Positions 11,542-23,032 of a stretch of DNA of 64,000 bases are shown in pieces. Under the pieces are notes generated by a model, which was given only the letters and a program-made list of their open reading frames with translations, searched no databases and had not been told where the DNA came from. Position numbers and translations under genes: made by a program. Origin of the DNA: Hibiscus mutabilis (Eukaryota > Streptophyta > Magnoliopsida > Malvales > Malvaceae). The DNA lies in NCBI GenBank assembly GCA_019671005.1, contig CM033726.1:2542001-2606000 (forward strand). The letters are read 5' to 3'. Every line of letters starts with the position of its first letter. Within the stretch, counting starts at the first letter, position 1.

Positions 11542-13376
11542 TTGCCGTCATCAAAAGCACTATCAGTATGTCGTTATCATGTTCCGATCGCTTCACAGAC
11601 TTGCTCTGCGCCGAGGATTCCGAAGAGGTATTATCCGGCGAGTCGCCGGTGTGTTCGTCAGAGCTGGAGTCTCCGGCGACTTCCATTGAGGAATCCTCCA
11701 TCGATAGCTTCATCGAAGACGAAACGAACTTCGTCCCCGGATTCGATTACTTGGCTAGGTTTCAGTGTCAATCTCTTGATGCGTCGGCTCGAGAGGAATC
11801 TGTTGCATGGATTCTAAAGGTAAAATGTTTAACAGACTGATTCTGTTCAACGATATTACAATAATACCACTGCGCACTTTAGTTCAAAGTTTCATTACCC
11901 TGCTAAAATGCACACAACATCCGTTTGATGGACGGAGATGAATAATTGATTGGCGGCCTGTTACTTTCAACTTTTTCGAATTTGTTTTACTTTTTCTTCC
12001 TTCTTTGTTCAATTAATGCTAATAATTCCTTTTTGTTTGTTTGCTTGCTTGCAGGTGCAAGCATACTACAACTTGCAGCCTTTGACGGCCTATCTTTCCG
12101 TCAACTATCTGGATCGGTTTTTGTATTCCCGCCGCTTGCCGGTGAGCTATTGTTTCCGTCACTGTTAAGTTCTCAAAAGCTTATTAGTGAATGATTTATA
12201 TGGAGGATAACGGAATTTAAGTGATTAAATTTTCACTGTTTGATGCAATTATTTTTGACTTTTCAACAAAAATGGGTTTTCCTTTTTTGAAGTTCTGAAA
12301 AGGACACGAGTAACTCAGTAATTAATTGAAATAAACTAACAAACTTTATATATTTAATCTGATTATATTAACATGCATTAAGCTTTATGATCTGTAACTT
12401 TGATAAAAATATATTCATTTTTTTAAAAAAAGTTAGATTTGTTTTACTGTTCAGGAAAATAGTGGGTGGCCATTGCAACTTTTATCAATTGCTTGCTTGT
12501 CGTTAGCAGCGAAGATGGAGGAACCTCTTGTTCCATCTCTTATAGATCTTCAGGTATAATAATATATTTCTTTTTCGACAAACAACAATTATGTATTTTG
12601 ATTGATTAGAAATTACTGTGATTTCAACAAAATGCTGCATTATATGCAGGTAGAGGGAGCGAAATACATTTTTGAACCAAAAACAGTTCAAAGAATGGAA
12701 CTGCTTGTGCTGACGGTTCTGGACTGGAGACTGAGATCAGTAACTCCATTCAGTTTCATTGATTTCTTTGCATGCAAGCTCGATCCAACGGGAACTTTTC
12801 TGGGTTTTTTGATTTCAAGGGCATCGAATATTATTTTATCCAATATCAAAGGTACAATTATCATCACTATTTTCTTTCTGTCGGTTGATATAATTACATG
12901 CATATATATATATGAGCGCTCACATTTGTATTGGATTTGATATTGTGAACAGAGGCGAGCTTTCTAGAGTACCGGCCGTCAAGCATAGCTGCGGCGGCGA
13001 TACTTTGTGCAGCCAACGAAATCCCGAACTTTTCTCTTTTCAATCCTGAACATGCGGAGTCATGGTGTGATGGACTAAGCAAGGTAAGTTCCATTAACTA
13101 GTGTTTAAACTGAGGAATTACTTGTAAACACGAAAATGGGAAAATTAATATCCAATTTTGCAGGAGAAAATCCTAAGCTGCTACAGGTTAATGCAAGAGC
13201 TTGTTGAAGACAATGCGAGGAGGAAACAACCAAAGGTGTTACCGCAGCTTCGAGTAACGATCCGAGGCCGAATGAGGCCGAGTGACTCATCTTCCTCATC
13301 TTCTTCATCACCTTCACACAAAAGGAGAAGATTGAATAACTTCTTCCGGGTGGATGATGACAGAAACTCCAAGTAA
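11538..13376 (+). CDS. CYCD1;1: D1-type cyclin, six exons
   Basis: G1-phase D-type cyclin: it activates CDKA, and the complex phosphorylates retinoblastoma-related protein in the nucleus. Coding exons by GT-AG junctions are 11538-11819, 12055-12141, 12455-12553, 12650-12851, 12953-13083 and 13164-13376. All phases agree and the product is 337 residues (327 if the ATG at 11568 is used). The LxCxE retinoblastoma-binding motif is present as LLCAE near residue 29. The cyclin box follows, with the family-typical segments REESVAWILKVQAYY, YLDRFLYSRRLP, CLSLAAKMEEPLVPSL and LDWRLRSVTPFSFIDFF. The cyclin C-terminal fold runs through SNIKEASFLEYRPSSIAAAA. The tail is serine-rich and PEST-like before a basic KRRRLNNF. 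From memory the sequence follows Arabidopsis CYCD1;1 closely along its whole length, better than CYCD2/4 or CYCD3. The gene looks intact and ordinary. Confidence 0.95.
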
Positions 13377-14940
13377 GAAAACAATAAAGAAAAGAAAAGA
13401 AAAATGGTGGTGGCCCTAGTTGTCTAGAACCCTACATATATATAATTTTGCTGAAGGGTCAGGGTTTTGAGAGTAAATTAACTTGCAAGAGTGATTGCAG
13501 ATTTATTAAATATAGTTTCGTTGGTGGGGATGAGATTGCAGATTCCCAAGGGAGTGGGGGGTTTGTTGCATAAATATTTTAGTGTGATGGGTGGTCCCTT
13601 AGGCAGAAGGGGAGCCGAAAGCAGAGAAAGTGTCGGTGAGATTGGGTTGGCTGATTTACGGATTGAGCTGTTTTTTTGGTCATTCAGATCAAACGTCAGT
13701 CAAGCTCCCACATCTCTAGTATTTGCACTGATAGCAAAGATAAAAAAAAGGAACAAATATTTTTTTTTCTTTTTTTGGAGTGGATTGTGTGTTCACGCAT
13801 TTGGCATGTGTGGCACACACGTGTGTATGCGTGCTTTTTTGGTGGGAAATGCCTCTTCCTTTTTTTTCATTCATCTTCTGTTCTTTTTTAAACAGCCTTG
13901 ACTTTGTCCAGGCGATGTTCGTGCGTGCGATGTTGTCACGTGTGTGCATATATTTTTTATTTTTATTTTTTGAAATTTCATCTAGAGGAGGAAAATGTGT
14001 TTCAGGACCAGTATTTGGTCTAGAAAACAATATAGGAAGGTCTTTGGGGCCTTTTTAAGTTTGTTGTATTCGACCCGTGAATAAATAAAAAGTCGTATTA
14101 TAATAACAATTTTCATTTCATTTCAATCTTTTCTTTCATTTGTTTTCCCTATGCACCTGACTTAATTGACAATACATAATTTGTAGCTTTCCCATGGCTC
14201 TTATACTGTTAATGTCTCTAAAGTCTAAAGAAAAAAAATTAAATGAATGAAACGAACTTTGTGGAGGCATCGATTTGGCAAGTGAGTGAAGGGACTAGCA
14301 CTTGGTCCCGCAGGCAATAAAGATGGTTCAATTCATGAACATGACCCCCTCGGTTCCCGGCCCTAATTACCAATCTCTCACTGCTCATCGCCCCATCAAC
14401 AAGGCAAGCTGGTTCCCTCTCTTCCATAACGTGGTTCCGTCCCTACATATTGGCAACATATATGCAAGAGAAAAGTTTGGCAAACCAAGTTGTCATATTG
14501 CACCGACCTAGGGTATATTTATGGTTTGCACGTGAGTGAAGATTACAACAATGGCCCTTTAAAAGTGGAACGTAAAAACGCAACCATGCATTTTCAAGCC
14601 AACTCGACCAATGGTCATGCAAATTACTTGATAACCTTATCATCCCCCTCCACTCCCCTCCCCTCCCCTCAGTACACGTGGTATCTTACTGTATATATAT
14701 ATATGGGTATGGACCAGGGTGAAAGGAAATCCGACACAAGGTGACAATTATTCAACAGTACTATTTTATCTAACTCACTTGGACTTGTTCTTATTTCACT
14801 TTCTGACATATATATTCTTCCCCATAGAATAAGGGATGCAGGCAAGGACCACAACCCACTCTCAAGCTGATTATTTTGACATTAATTGATGACCAAGTCT
14901 TTGTTAATTGCTCTCAAATATATATATATATATTATGTTT
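13377..14940. other. Cyclin 3' UTR and intergenic DNA
   Basis: The first few hundred bases are probably cyclin 3' UTR, with T-rich tracts at 13700-13960. The remainder contains several short frames on both strands without family signals. A pyrimidine tract of repeated CCCCTC words lies at about 14646-14670 and an (AT)n run near 14920. No gene is supported. Confidence 0.4.
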
Positions 14941-14952
14941 TTCCAGTTCTCC

Positions 14953-15123
14953 GAAGCTTTGCTCTGACTAATTTGGACTAACACGCGTCGCACACTTAGC
15001 TTGGTGGGTGAGTCTTCCGGCAAAATTTTTTTTGCATACACAAGCTGCTTACCACTTTGCCGTAACTCAAGATTTATTTAAAAGATACTAAGCTGGTTAC
15101 CACTTGGACCAACCCGTTGGTAT
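14953..15123 (-). mobile_element. tRNA-derived SINE, family S1, copy 2
   Basis: On the minus strand it begins ACCAACGGGTTGGTCCAAG with GTGGTAACC following, which is the A-box region, and ends with the shared tail GTGTGCGACGCGTGTTAG. It carries an inserted segment in the middle compared with the 58.6-kb copy. No target-site duplication was clear. Confidence 0.6.
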
Positions 15124-16520
15124 ATAACTTTTTTTACCGCAAAGCAAATACTAGAAATGAATGGGCGCTTTCCTTTCTTGATAGACTTTCAATAGTGTGA
15201 ACTCGATGGTCAGAATCCACTTATAAGGTGAGGGGAGCCATTCACCAATCGATTGATGCGAATTGGTGCATTCTCATTAGTACAGCAAGGTGGGAGCCAT
15301 GGAGATTTGGGATTATTATCAACCCTAAAAAGACACCATCTCCCCCACTAAAAAGGCTACATTATAACTAAATGCAAACATTAAAATTGATAACTATAAT
15401 TAATCCCACACAGCCCACCTATGTATTATATATAAAAAAGTTGGATTAATCTACAAATGGGACAGATAATAGGCCAAGCTATTGGAATACAACCCTAGTT
15501 AATAAAAACATATTTAAATTTTTATTAAAAAAAAGAGAAGTAGATATAAATATACTAAATAGAAAGGGCCGTATTACAAAATATCCCTTTAGGCTGTACT
15601 GAACAGTTGTATTAATTTATTTGAATTAACGACGCATGCATGATGATGATGGGGTGGAGCGTATAAACGTAACTATCGAGCTGATAAAGATGAGACATTT
15701 TGGTGTTTTGGGAGAGAGCTTTTAACGAAAGAGGATTTGGATTTTTGTGTGCAACCGGCTCCCACTCCCCACTATCATCAACACCAAATCATGCCATATG
15801 ATATGGGAGTTTAGGTTTTTCATTTTTCACCATCATTCCAACACTGTAACACCATGTTCCTGGCGGCTCATAAACCAGGATTCGATTCGAATATTTATTA
15901 TTCGCAATATTCTCGATTACTATTCGCAACGGCTTTAGAGTCATTATTCGTGTTTATAATAAGAAATATTTGATTTTGAACAATCTCCAACTAGTGCACT
16001 TCATTCCTTATGCACTTGTATAGAAAAGTGAGGAATCCAAAGTATATGCCCAAAAGCCAAAATCTCTTTTACCAACTCTTTGTTGAGCAATTTTCTACTC
16101 TAGAGCATGGCAATGACAAAATTGGAGGACCCCTAAAGTTGAGGTTTTGAAAGATGATTTGTTTTTGTGAAAAAACAAGCTCGTGGGGTTGGCTGTAAAA
16201 GTTTGATATTGGACCCCAACTCATGCCCAACTCATGCTAAAGAGTTCAAAAGCTAGAATGATATGCTGCAATTTCTGGGATTTGGTTTTTGATTCACTGC
16301 TGAATTCCCCACACCATTGGGTACTTCAATTGTCCCCATCGAAGCACGCTAAAGAAAACGAAGAAAAGTGTGCATATTACATCTTGGATCATATATCTAC
16401 CCCTTAATATAACTGAGATGAAATCCATGTTTTGTCTATTTAATTATGTGAGCATGGACTGCCAAATATACCTGATTCGTAGTTTCATTCTGTACTTGAT
16501 ACCGTGAAGGGTATAAATGA
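15124..16520. other. Intergenic DNA, no gene seen
   Basis: Unremarkable AT-rich sequence with only short frames lacking recognisable domains. Confidence 0.35.
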
Positions 16521-16529
16521 ACCGGCCTT

Positions 16530-17080
16530 GAACAAACAAGATTATGTTTATGTTCGTGTTCGTTTGTTTATTTTTAAAAGTATTCGTTCGTTTAGTATTC
16601 GCGAACATGTTCGTTTATATTATATGTTCGTCAACATATTCATTTAGCGTTCATCAAAATGTTCGTTTATGTTCAGAAATGTTCAAATGTTGGCAACCAA
16701 CGTTCTCTTTTTAACCTTTTATTTATAAGTCAAAGAAAATTTGTAAAATTATGCCACTAGTCCTTAAACTTCTCAAGCTTCACAATTTGAACTCTAAAGT
16801 TCACTTTGTGTTCAATTTAGTCTCTATCTTCTTTTTCGGATAAACAAAGAATGTAATTAGTCTCTAACTTCACTAGTATTTAAAATGTAAAAAAAATAAA
16901 GGGAAATCAAGTAGAGGAGCTTATAAACGAGCTTGTTTGTGAACAATAACGGAACAAACACACATCTGTTCGTGCTCGTCCGTTTATTAAATAAACATAA
17001 AAATTTTGTTGACATTCGTTTATTTAACTTAACAAACAATCATCATACAAACATTTCACGAACAATTTATCAAAAGTTTT
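16530..17080. repeat. Element rich in GTTCGTTTA words on both strands
   Basis: GTTCGTTT and its complement AAACGAAC occur many times near both ends (16545-16680 and 16920-17090), with a plainer middle. Plants carry many hAT-like non-autonomous elements of this form, with short motifs repeated subterminally. I did not find a clear target-site duplication. Confidence 0.45.
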
Positions 17081-17089
17081 GTTCGTTTA

Positions 17090-20000
17090 CACCATAACCG
17101 AGATATCTCTATAACTCGTATGAATAATGTGCATATATTTTTGATAGGGGAATGTGTGGTAAAGCTGTGAATGTAAACATAAAAGATGTTTGTATCGGTA
17201 GAGGTGTGGAGTGGTGCTGGAGAGGCACTGGTTTAGGGTTTCCAGATCACAATTTTAGGGTCTTTGGATTCTCTCGAGGGAGCATCGTCACTGCTCTTTA
17301 TTTACCTTTTGTCATAGTGCCTGCACCGCCCCCATTCCCGAAGTGGATCCACGACAAAACAGTCTTCCATTTCAATCATCACTTTTTGCATTTTCGTCCC
17401 TTCTAATCAAGCCATATATGTATAAAAATTATGTTGTTAATAATTATAATTAAACGCGGTTTAGTTCAAAACAAAACGTGAAACTTCCGGGGACATTCAA
17501 AAGCAACAGCTGTTTAGCCGAAAGCTTGTACCTTAATGCATGCATGGAAACAAGTGCAGAGGGTGTTTTTTTTTTCAAAGTACAATATAAATGTTCAGAT
17601 TAGATTGATATTGGAACATGCATGCATGGATAATCTGGTTTAGTATTTCAACCCCAAACCTTGCTTTAATCATTATTTTCTTTTTCTAGTATGGGAAACA
17701 TGTGGATAACTTAGAAAACATGATGTATGTATGCATGCTGTTCACTTTAGTTTTCACATGCTTAGGGTATTAACATTTTTCTAGAATCAGTTGGTATTTA
17801 ACTTATTGGTCTATTAATCCATATTCAAGTATTGTAGAGACTCATTATGATCAGTGACAGATCTTGATCAAATAATTAGAGGAGGCCAAATTAAAATCTT
17901 CAAAAATAAAGGTTTTAAAAGATTTCTTTTTAAAAAGTGAGGGTTTAATTAAATTTTAGGAGGTGGTTTAATCAAATATATTATAAATTTTAAAGTTTAA
18001 TAAATTTTTTTAAAAAATTTGTGGGATCAAATTAAACCTTTCAAAAAATTGAATGACTTATCATGAAATTTTTAAATTCTTGGGGGCAAGATCCTTCTTA
18101 TGCTTTGCCCTTGATTATGGGGAAGACCCTTCTAAGCAGAGACGAATGTACTTTAGGGTTGGGAGGGGTTGTAGTACCCCGAACCCCATACAATTTTTTT
18201 ACCTTTATTTTATGTATCAAAATTAAAAAATTTATTGGATAATTAAGAATTACCCCTAATTTCAAAAAAAAAAATATTTTGTCCTCCAATGTCAAAGTCT
18301 GATTCCGTTCATGCTCCCAATCCAACTTACTTCATTTATAATGTTAGAATTTGAACCTTAGACGTTTCTTAACGTCTTATCCCGATAGATACATTTGGTT
18401 CTTAATACTAGAATCATAGGAAGTTTTTGATGGAAATCATATATTTATATACACATATAATATCTTCCGATAATTAAAGTGGATGTATATCTTTCTATGC
18501 CACTTTGATCCATTGCTGTCATGAAAAAGGTAAAGCATTTGGTTGATTATATTATAACGAAGGCTTTAGAATTTGTCATTTGCACATATAGAGAAATGGA
18601 AACGTGATGAGCACAAACAGTTGATGATGGGGTTGGACCGTATGCCAATAGCGCCCCTAAACTTTTTTTTAACTTAATTTATATATTAATTGTCACATTG
18701 CCAAGGTCCCTCCATTTACGAGGCACCTTTTTCAACTACCTTTTGAAATGTGTTTAAAGGCTTTCTGCCTTCTAATTGGTTTTTAAATTGACCTGTTTTA
18801 ATCAGCTGACCCGTTGCTGTTCTAATTATATAAAATGACTACTTATGATAGTCATATTTATACATGTAGTTGTACTATGCCCTGTGCAGTCGTTTATTTC
18901 ATACATGTCCAAAACCCCACCGATAAAAGTTAGGTTGCTTGTTTTATATTTGAGTTTTAATGTCGAGAATGGGTTTTTGTTGGGATTCTATGTAGCACCA
19001 AACGATGTCTTTCCTAAGAATACACATGGACCAAGAATTTTTGGTTGGGTTTTAGCTTCGGCAATTGATACCCAAGCCTAGACCACCGACATCAACTATC
19101 TAATTGGGCTAAAGTTATTACAAATACGAATGGGTAGTAACGTTGTATGTTGTGTTGAGCAAAATAAGCCTAAGTGCAAGTAAATGATTTTTGCTCGACT
19201 AGTAAAAAATTTCAATAATTGACTCGACGGAAATATCTGGTTCGACAATAACTAATCACTCTGTTCCTAACAGCTGCTGTCACTCTCCTGTTTATGTGAA
19301 TGTTTGGTCCAATGTTGGGAACTGGGATTTTCTCTAAATATGTGATACTTGTATCGATCGAAGGTTAGGGTCCGTTTGTGGTTGAGTTTGCGCTCCAAAC
19401 CACTGTTGTCGTTAAAATTTCCCCCCAAATAGGTGCTGGGACTATCCCAGCAGGCGTTTGTGCCCATAATTTTTCCTCCGAACACCGGTTTGCCCACAGC
19501 TGAATTTTTCAGTTTCTAACAACAGGCATTTGCACTTCAACAGGCATTTGCAGTCTCACCCAAAAACGGAGCTTTACTACTTTAACCTGTATTAGGTTCC
19601 TCTTGAACGAGTTTATAATACAACAGTTTAATTTGAGGTTAAAAAATAGTAAATTTTAAACTTATTTAAACAATTTAAGATATTATTAAAATTATACTTT
19701 TTTTGATAATATTTTAAGTTATTTAAACAAATTTTAAAATTTATTATTTTTTAACCTTAAATCATATTATTGTACTGCAAATTCACCCCACCTAAAAGAT
19801 TTTAGTTTTTACATAAGTACATAAATTTTTGTAAAACATTGTCTTTCAATGATGAGAAGGTATACAAATTATTGTACAATGAATATGGAGAATTGTTGGT
19901 GGAGCCTTCCAAGGATATGTTTGGAACTCAAACTCACCCAAGTAATTTTCTTATCATCAAACTTCGTATTTGTAGATTGAAAGATCTAAAATTTTCTTAT

Positions 20001-20090
20001 TAGAATATCATAATATAATGTACTCAGAAATTAGTAAAAAGGTTGTCATGTTCATACTTAAATGTTAGTGCATCCAAATGTGGAGCAAAT
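17090..20090. other. Intergenic DNA with repeat fragments
   Basis: No gene is supported. Noted contents are a short GC-richer stretch at 17270-17400, a purine/T-rich repeat fragment at 17870-18120 of a type also seen near 40260 and 41800, and a piece at about 19360-19500 starting AGGGTCCGTTTGTGGTTGAG, the usual style of a plant DNA-transposon edge. Confidence 0.35.
19638..19757. repeat. Near-perfect AT-rich hairpin
   Basis: The left arm begins GGTTAAAAAATAGTAAATTT and the right arm ends AAATTTATTATTTTTTAACC, its reverse complement with one mismatch. Pairing continues with gaps to a loop of about 10 bp near 19695. Arms are about 55 bp. It is probably a fold-back MITE; a small-RNA precursor is possible but not shown. 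Confidence 0.65.
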
Positions 20091-20094
20091 TGAA

Positions 20095-20238
20095 CTTAAC
20101 AAGTAGTCTCAGTGGAAAGCGAATGTTGTTCATATTAAGAAATCTAAGTTCAATTGCTTTGTTTACAAAGTGTATACATTGTCAAAAGGTTAAAAATATG
20201 TATGAACAGATACTACATTATAATTACCTTAAGACTAT
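20095..20238 (+). mobile_element. tRNA-like SINE, family S4, copy on plus strand
   Basis: It contains an A-box-like TAGTCTCAGTGGAAAGCG and a B-box-like AAGTTCAATTGC, then the shared tail GTCAAAAGGTTAAAAATATG and GAACAGATACTA. It matches 49228-49350 (+) and 9178-9285 (-). Confidence 0.55.
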
Positions 20239-20597
20239 TAAAAACATTTGACACAAACTCGTTGAATCCTACCAAAATTATTAAGCCTAACTCTACATAT
20301 TTTTGATTTAAAAATCATTTTCAATACTAATTTCACGATTTTTCTGATATGAAAATGGTGTCTAATATTGTATCTACAATATTCAATATATTAATTATTA
20401 TGTCTAATATTTTATTAGACGATACTAAGTACGATTACAATAACAAATCTAAGTTACCATCTCCATTCATTTGGGGTGAATTTCTATTGTTTCCTCCATA
20501 TTTTTTGGGTTCATAATGAAGCTGTTGTTGATTACCAGATTACCACTCCCAAAACACAATCTGATCTTTACAAACGTAACCCGAGAAACAAACAGTA

Positions 20598-21179
20598 TTA
20601 GTTTGCAGACTCAGAGATGCTCTGTAATGAAGGCCGCCACGATTTCGAGCTCATAGCAGCTGCGTTCGCCGGTGCTGTCCTCGGGCGTCGTTTGTCGTGC
20701 TTCGCCACCCGCGTCTGCAAGGTCTCTGAACTCCGGTGTTCATGCTCCAACTTTTCATTTGATCCCAGTTGTTGTTGTTGCCTTTTCGTTTTCGCATATT
20801 TCTTCGCCTTAAGAACCTCCATAACCTCTGCAGCCCCGGCCAAAAACACACAAACCATCAGTTTCTTAATCAAAACAAGCAAAAATAATCAGGGTCCGGT
20901 GAAAAAGAAAAGACCTTGAGAAGTTACGAGCCGATAAGCATGGCCAAGGGCGAGAGTATCAGTAGGACGAAGAAGCTTGACACGAGTGAAACGCACCGCC
21001 TTGTCATCTCGGTCGTCGTTCTGATCGGACATGGGCAACGGAATGATGAGCGAAACATAATGCCCCGGATTCATCCTCATGACTTCGCTCACGGGAACCG
21101 ACCAAAACAACCTCTCGATCTTCCCACATGGGTGTTGTATCACCAACGCTGCGGCGCCAATGGCCTGACAATTCCCCAT
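20598..21179 (-). CDS. PADRE/DUF4228 domain protein, two exons
   Basis: Small plant-specific protein of the DUF4228 (PADRE) family, whose members are often induced by pathogens and abiotic stress; the biochemical role is unknown. Coding exons on the minus strand are 21179-20915 and 20827-20598, with GT-AG junctions and matching phase 1, giving 164 residues. The start is set by the family's usual N-terminus MGNCQA, which can be N-myristoylated at glycine 2. Next come LVIQHPCGKIERLFW, the core MNPGHYVSLIIPLP, then VKLLRPTDTLALGHAYRLVTSQEVM, and a basic region with KKYAKTKRQQQQ. The protein ends in the conserved WRPSLQSISES. Nothing in the coding region looks broken. A retrotransposon begins 195 bp upstream of the start codon (21374), so the promoter may be altered. 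Confidence 0.92.
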
Positions 21180-21295
21180 CTCTCGAATTATGACGCAAAA
21201 TGGAAGAAAAACTAACGAAGATTGAAAGATAAAAGAGAAGAAAAGGAGGGGGGAACAGCAGTCTCTTTCTAGCCAGCTCTTCCCACGCCCTGCTG

Positions 21296-21302
21296 ATATA
21301 TA
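21296..21302 (-). promoter_or_regulatory. Candidate TATA box of the PADRE gene
   Basis: TATATA on the minus strand lies about 120 bp upstream of the start codon, a normal distance for a short leader. The 5' LTR of the neighbouring retrotransposon begins only about 70 bp further upstream, so nearly all distal promoter sequence has been pushed 3.5 kb away. Confidence 0.5.
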
Positions 21303-21373
21303 CAAATAATAAAAGAGTGGGCTGAAAGCAGGCCGACTCTTGTTTAAAAACGCCACGTTATTGTTGATGATAG

Positions 21374-21985
21374 TGTCACGGCCCGCACATTTGGGTCCGA
21401 GACAGATGCGCAACCAACAACCCAAGAGGTTCTAGGCTTGCCAAGAAGACCACCTGACTTGGTCCGATCGTTGGAGACTGAAAGAAAGCCCAAGTACATT
21501 GAGCCTGGTAAATTAATAGATGACATCTTACCAGGGAATATTCCAAGGGATAAGAATATCTCTCAATGTAAACACAAACTTAAGGAAAGAATATCATAGT
21601 GATAGAGTTTCCTTAGTTAGTGTAGATTTGGTAGGTGGCTTTCGATCTGAGCCGTTAGTGTGATTCGATCTCGTCCGTTCATTGTATAGGGATTCAACTA
21701 TAAATAGAGGCCTCCCCACCTCACTTGTATCATCCATCATTTGAGTAATACACTTGGCATTTACTCTAAAAACACTTTGTAGTGTTCTTCGCGTTCTTGA
21801 GCGTTCTTTCTTTTGTTCTCGTTGCCTTTCTCTTTTGTTCGGTTCCTCTTGGAACGATCTTGTGTTTGTGAGCATTGGAAGTATTCGATCTTCCGGAGAA
21901 GGATTTCAGGCTTACTTAGTCGTTTGTCTAAGAACATAGACTAAGGCCGCACGTTGGGTTGGTTCAGAAGTCTAGCCCCGTGACA
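21374..21985 (+). repeat. 5' LTR of element A1
   Basis: Begins TGTCACGGCCCGC and ends AGTCTAGCCCCGTGACA, giving terminal inverted TGTCAC/GTGACA. It contains a TATA box (TATAAATA, 21699-21706) after CATTGTATAGGGATTCAAC. It carries a 10-bp segment (around GAGCGTTCTT) that the 3' LTR lacks. Confidence 0.92.
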
Positions 21986-21986
21986 G

Positions 21987-21998
21987 TTGTATCAGAGC
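21987..21998 (+). other. Primer-binding site of element A1 (initiator-Met tRNA type, one mismatch)
   Basis: TTGTATCAGAGC starts one base after the 5' LTR. The plant initiator-Met site is TGGTATCAGAGC, so there is one mismatch. The LTR-to-site spacer is 1 base here, against 2 (AG) in the related elements at 34475 and 63319. This may weaken priming. Confidence 0.75.
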
Positions 21999-22027
21999 GA
22001 GTGTTCGAGCGCAAACACTGATTGGAG

Positions 22028-23032
22028 ATGGCAAAGAAAGGAGGGAATGTTGCAGCACAAAAGGGTGCAGAGACCCAGGCTGACGATGGAAAGCGAGACA
22101 GTTCGAGCAACACTGTGCCTACGCTGGAAGAAAGGGTGGGAAAGCTCGAAGGATCCATGAAGGATGCCCGAGAGGAGATTGACGTTGTGAGAGTACGTCT
22201 TGACGAGCTGGACTCTTCGGGAGAGGAGCTCGAAAGCAACGTTCAGAATCTAAAGAACAACGTTCAAGACCTTGACCAGTGTGCCGACAATGCGGATAGA
22301 CGGAGTGATGCACTCGAAGCCGAGCTAAAGGCTTTGAAGGCAGAGATGATGGAGGAAATCAAGGGGCTCAAGGGAGAGCTTCAAGTTTACAAGGCTGTCG
22401 TGACTGGTATGTTAAACACGGCAAGAATCAGACCAAAGTTGGACGTGCCAAAGCCGAAAGAGTTTAGCGGAACTAGATCGGCCCAGGACGTGGAGAACTT
22501 TGTGTGGAGCATGGAACAATACTTTCATGCTACAGGCATCAAGGATGATGCGGATAAGGTAAACATTGCTTCTGTTTACTTAACTGACGTTGCACTTTTA
22601 TGGTGGCGACGCAGATGCTCTGAGGAGAAGAGCAAGGATATTCCCATCGGGACTTGGGAAGAGTTTCAGGCTGAGTTCAAGGAACAGTTCTACCCAAAGA
22701 ATGCCCAACAGGAGGCTCGGGAGAAGCTGCACGAACTCAAGCATGAAGGTTCCATCCTGGAGTATGTCAGACGGTTCACTGAACTCAAACTCCAAATCAC
22801 GGACATCAAAGAAGCCGAAGGCCTCTTTATCTTCAAGAACGGGCTGAAGCGATGGGCCAAAATGGAGCTGAAGAGGATGGGAGTCGAGGAACTCTCCAAG
22901 GCTATGGTCGCAGCTGAATCCATAGCCGAGTTTGAGATGGCGGAGTCCCTCAAGCCCCGAGGCAAGGGTTATGGTGGGGGAGTCAAAGATGGGAATGTCT
23001 TGTGTGCTGTATCTGCGGAGGGAAGCACATGA
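22028..23032 (+). CDS. Gag-like protein of element A1
   Basis: Structural gag-like protein of 334 residues; it would form the virus-like particle that packages the element's RNA. The first ATG in the interior is at 22028 (MAKKGGN). Residues 1-120 are highly charged with heptad-like leucines, a probable coiled coil. From about residue 140 comes the retrotransposon gag domain, with the recognisable parts YLTDVALLWWRRR, WEEFQAEFKEQFYP, LHELKHEGSILEYVRRFTEL and FKNGLKRW. The frame stops at 23030-23032, inside the position where the first zinc knuckle begins in another frame. Either a TG-dinucleotide insertion broke the frame or the two frames were joined by recoding. Confidence 0.85.
   Translation: MAKKGGNVAAQKGAETQADDGKRDSSSNTVPTLEERVGKLEGSMKDAREEIDVVRVRLDELDSSGEELESNVQNLKNNVQDLDQCADNADRRSDALEAELKALKAEMMEEIKGLKGELQVYKAVVTGMLNTARIRPKLDVPKPKEFSGTRSAQDVENFVWSMEQYFHATGIKDDADKVNIASVYLTDVALLWWRRRCSEEKSKDIPIGTWEEFQAEFKEQFYPKNAQQEAREKLHELKHEGSILEYVRRFTELKLQITDIKEAEGLFIFKNGLKRWAKMELKRMGVEELSKAMVAAESIAEFEMAESLKPRGKGYGGGVKDGNVLCAVSAEGST

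Noticed and set aside
13491..14058. Open frames downstream of the cyclin on both strands
   Set aside because: T-rich runs give phenylalanine-rich frames; this is the likely 3' UTR of the cyclin gene.
17152..17406. 84-codon plus-strand frame
   Set aside because: No recognisable motif, no splice partners and no clear promoter.
20617..20919. Plus-strand 100-codon frame opposite the PADRE gene
   Set aside because: It is antisense to exon 2 and the intron of a well-supported gene and has no family signal.
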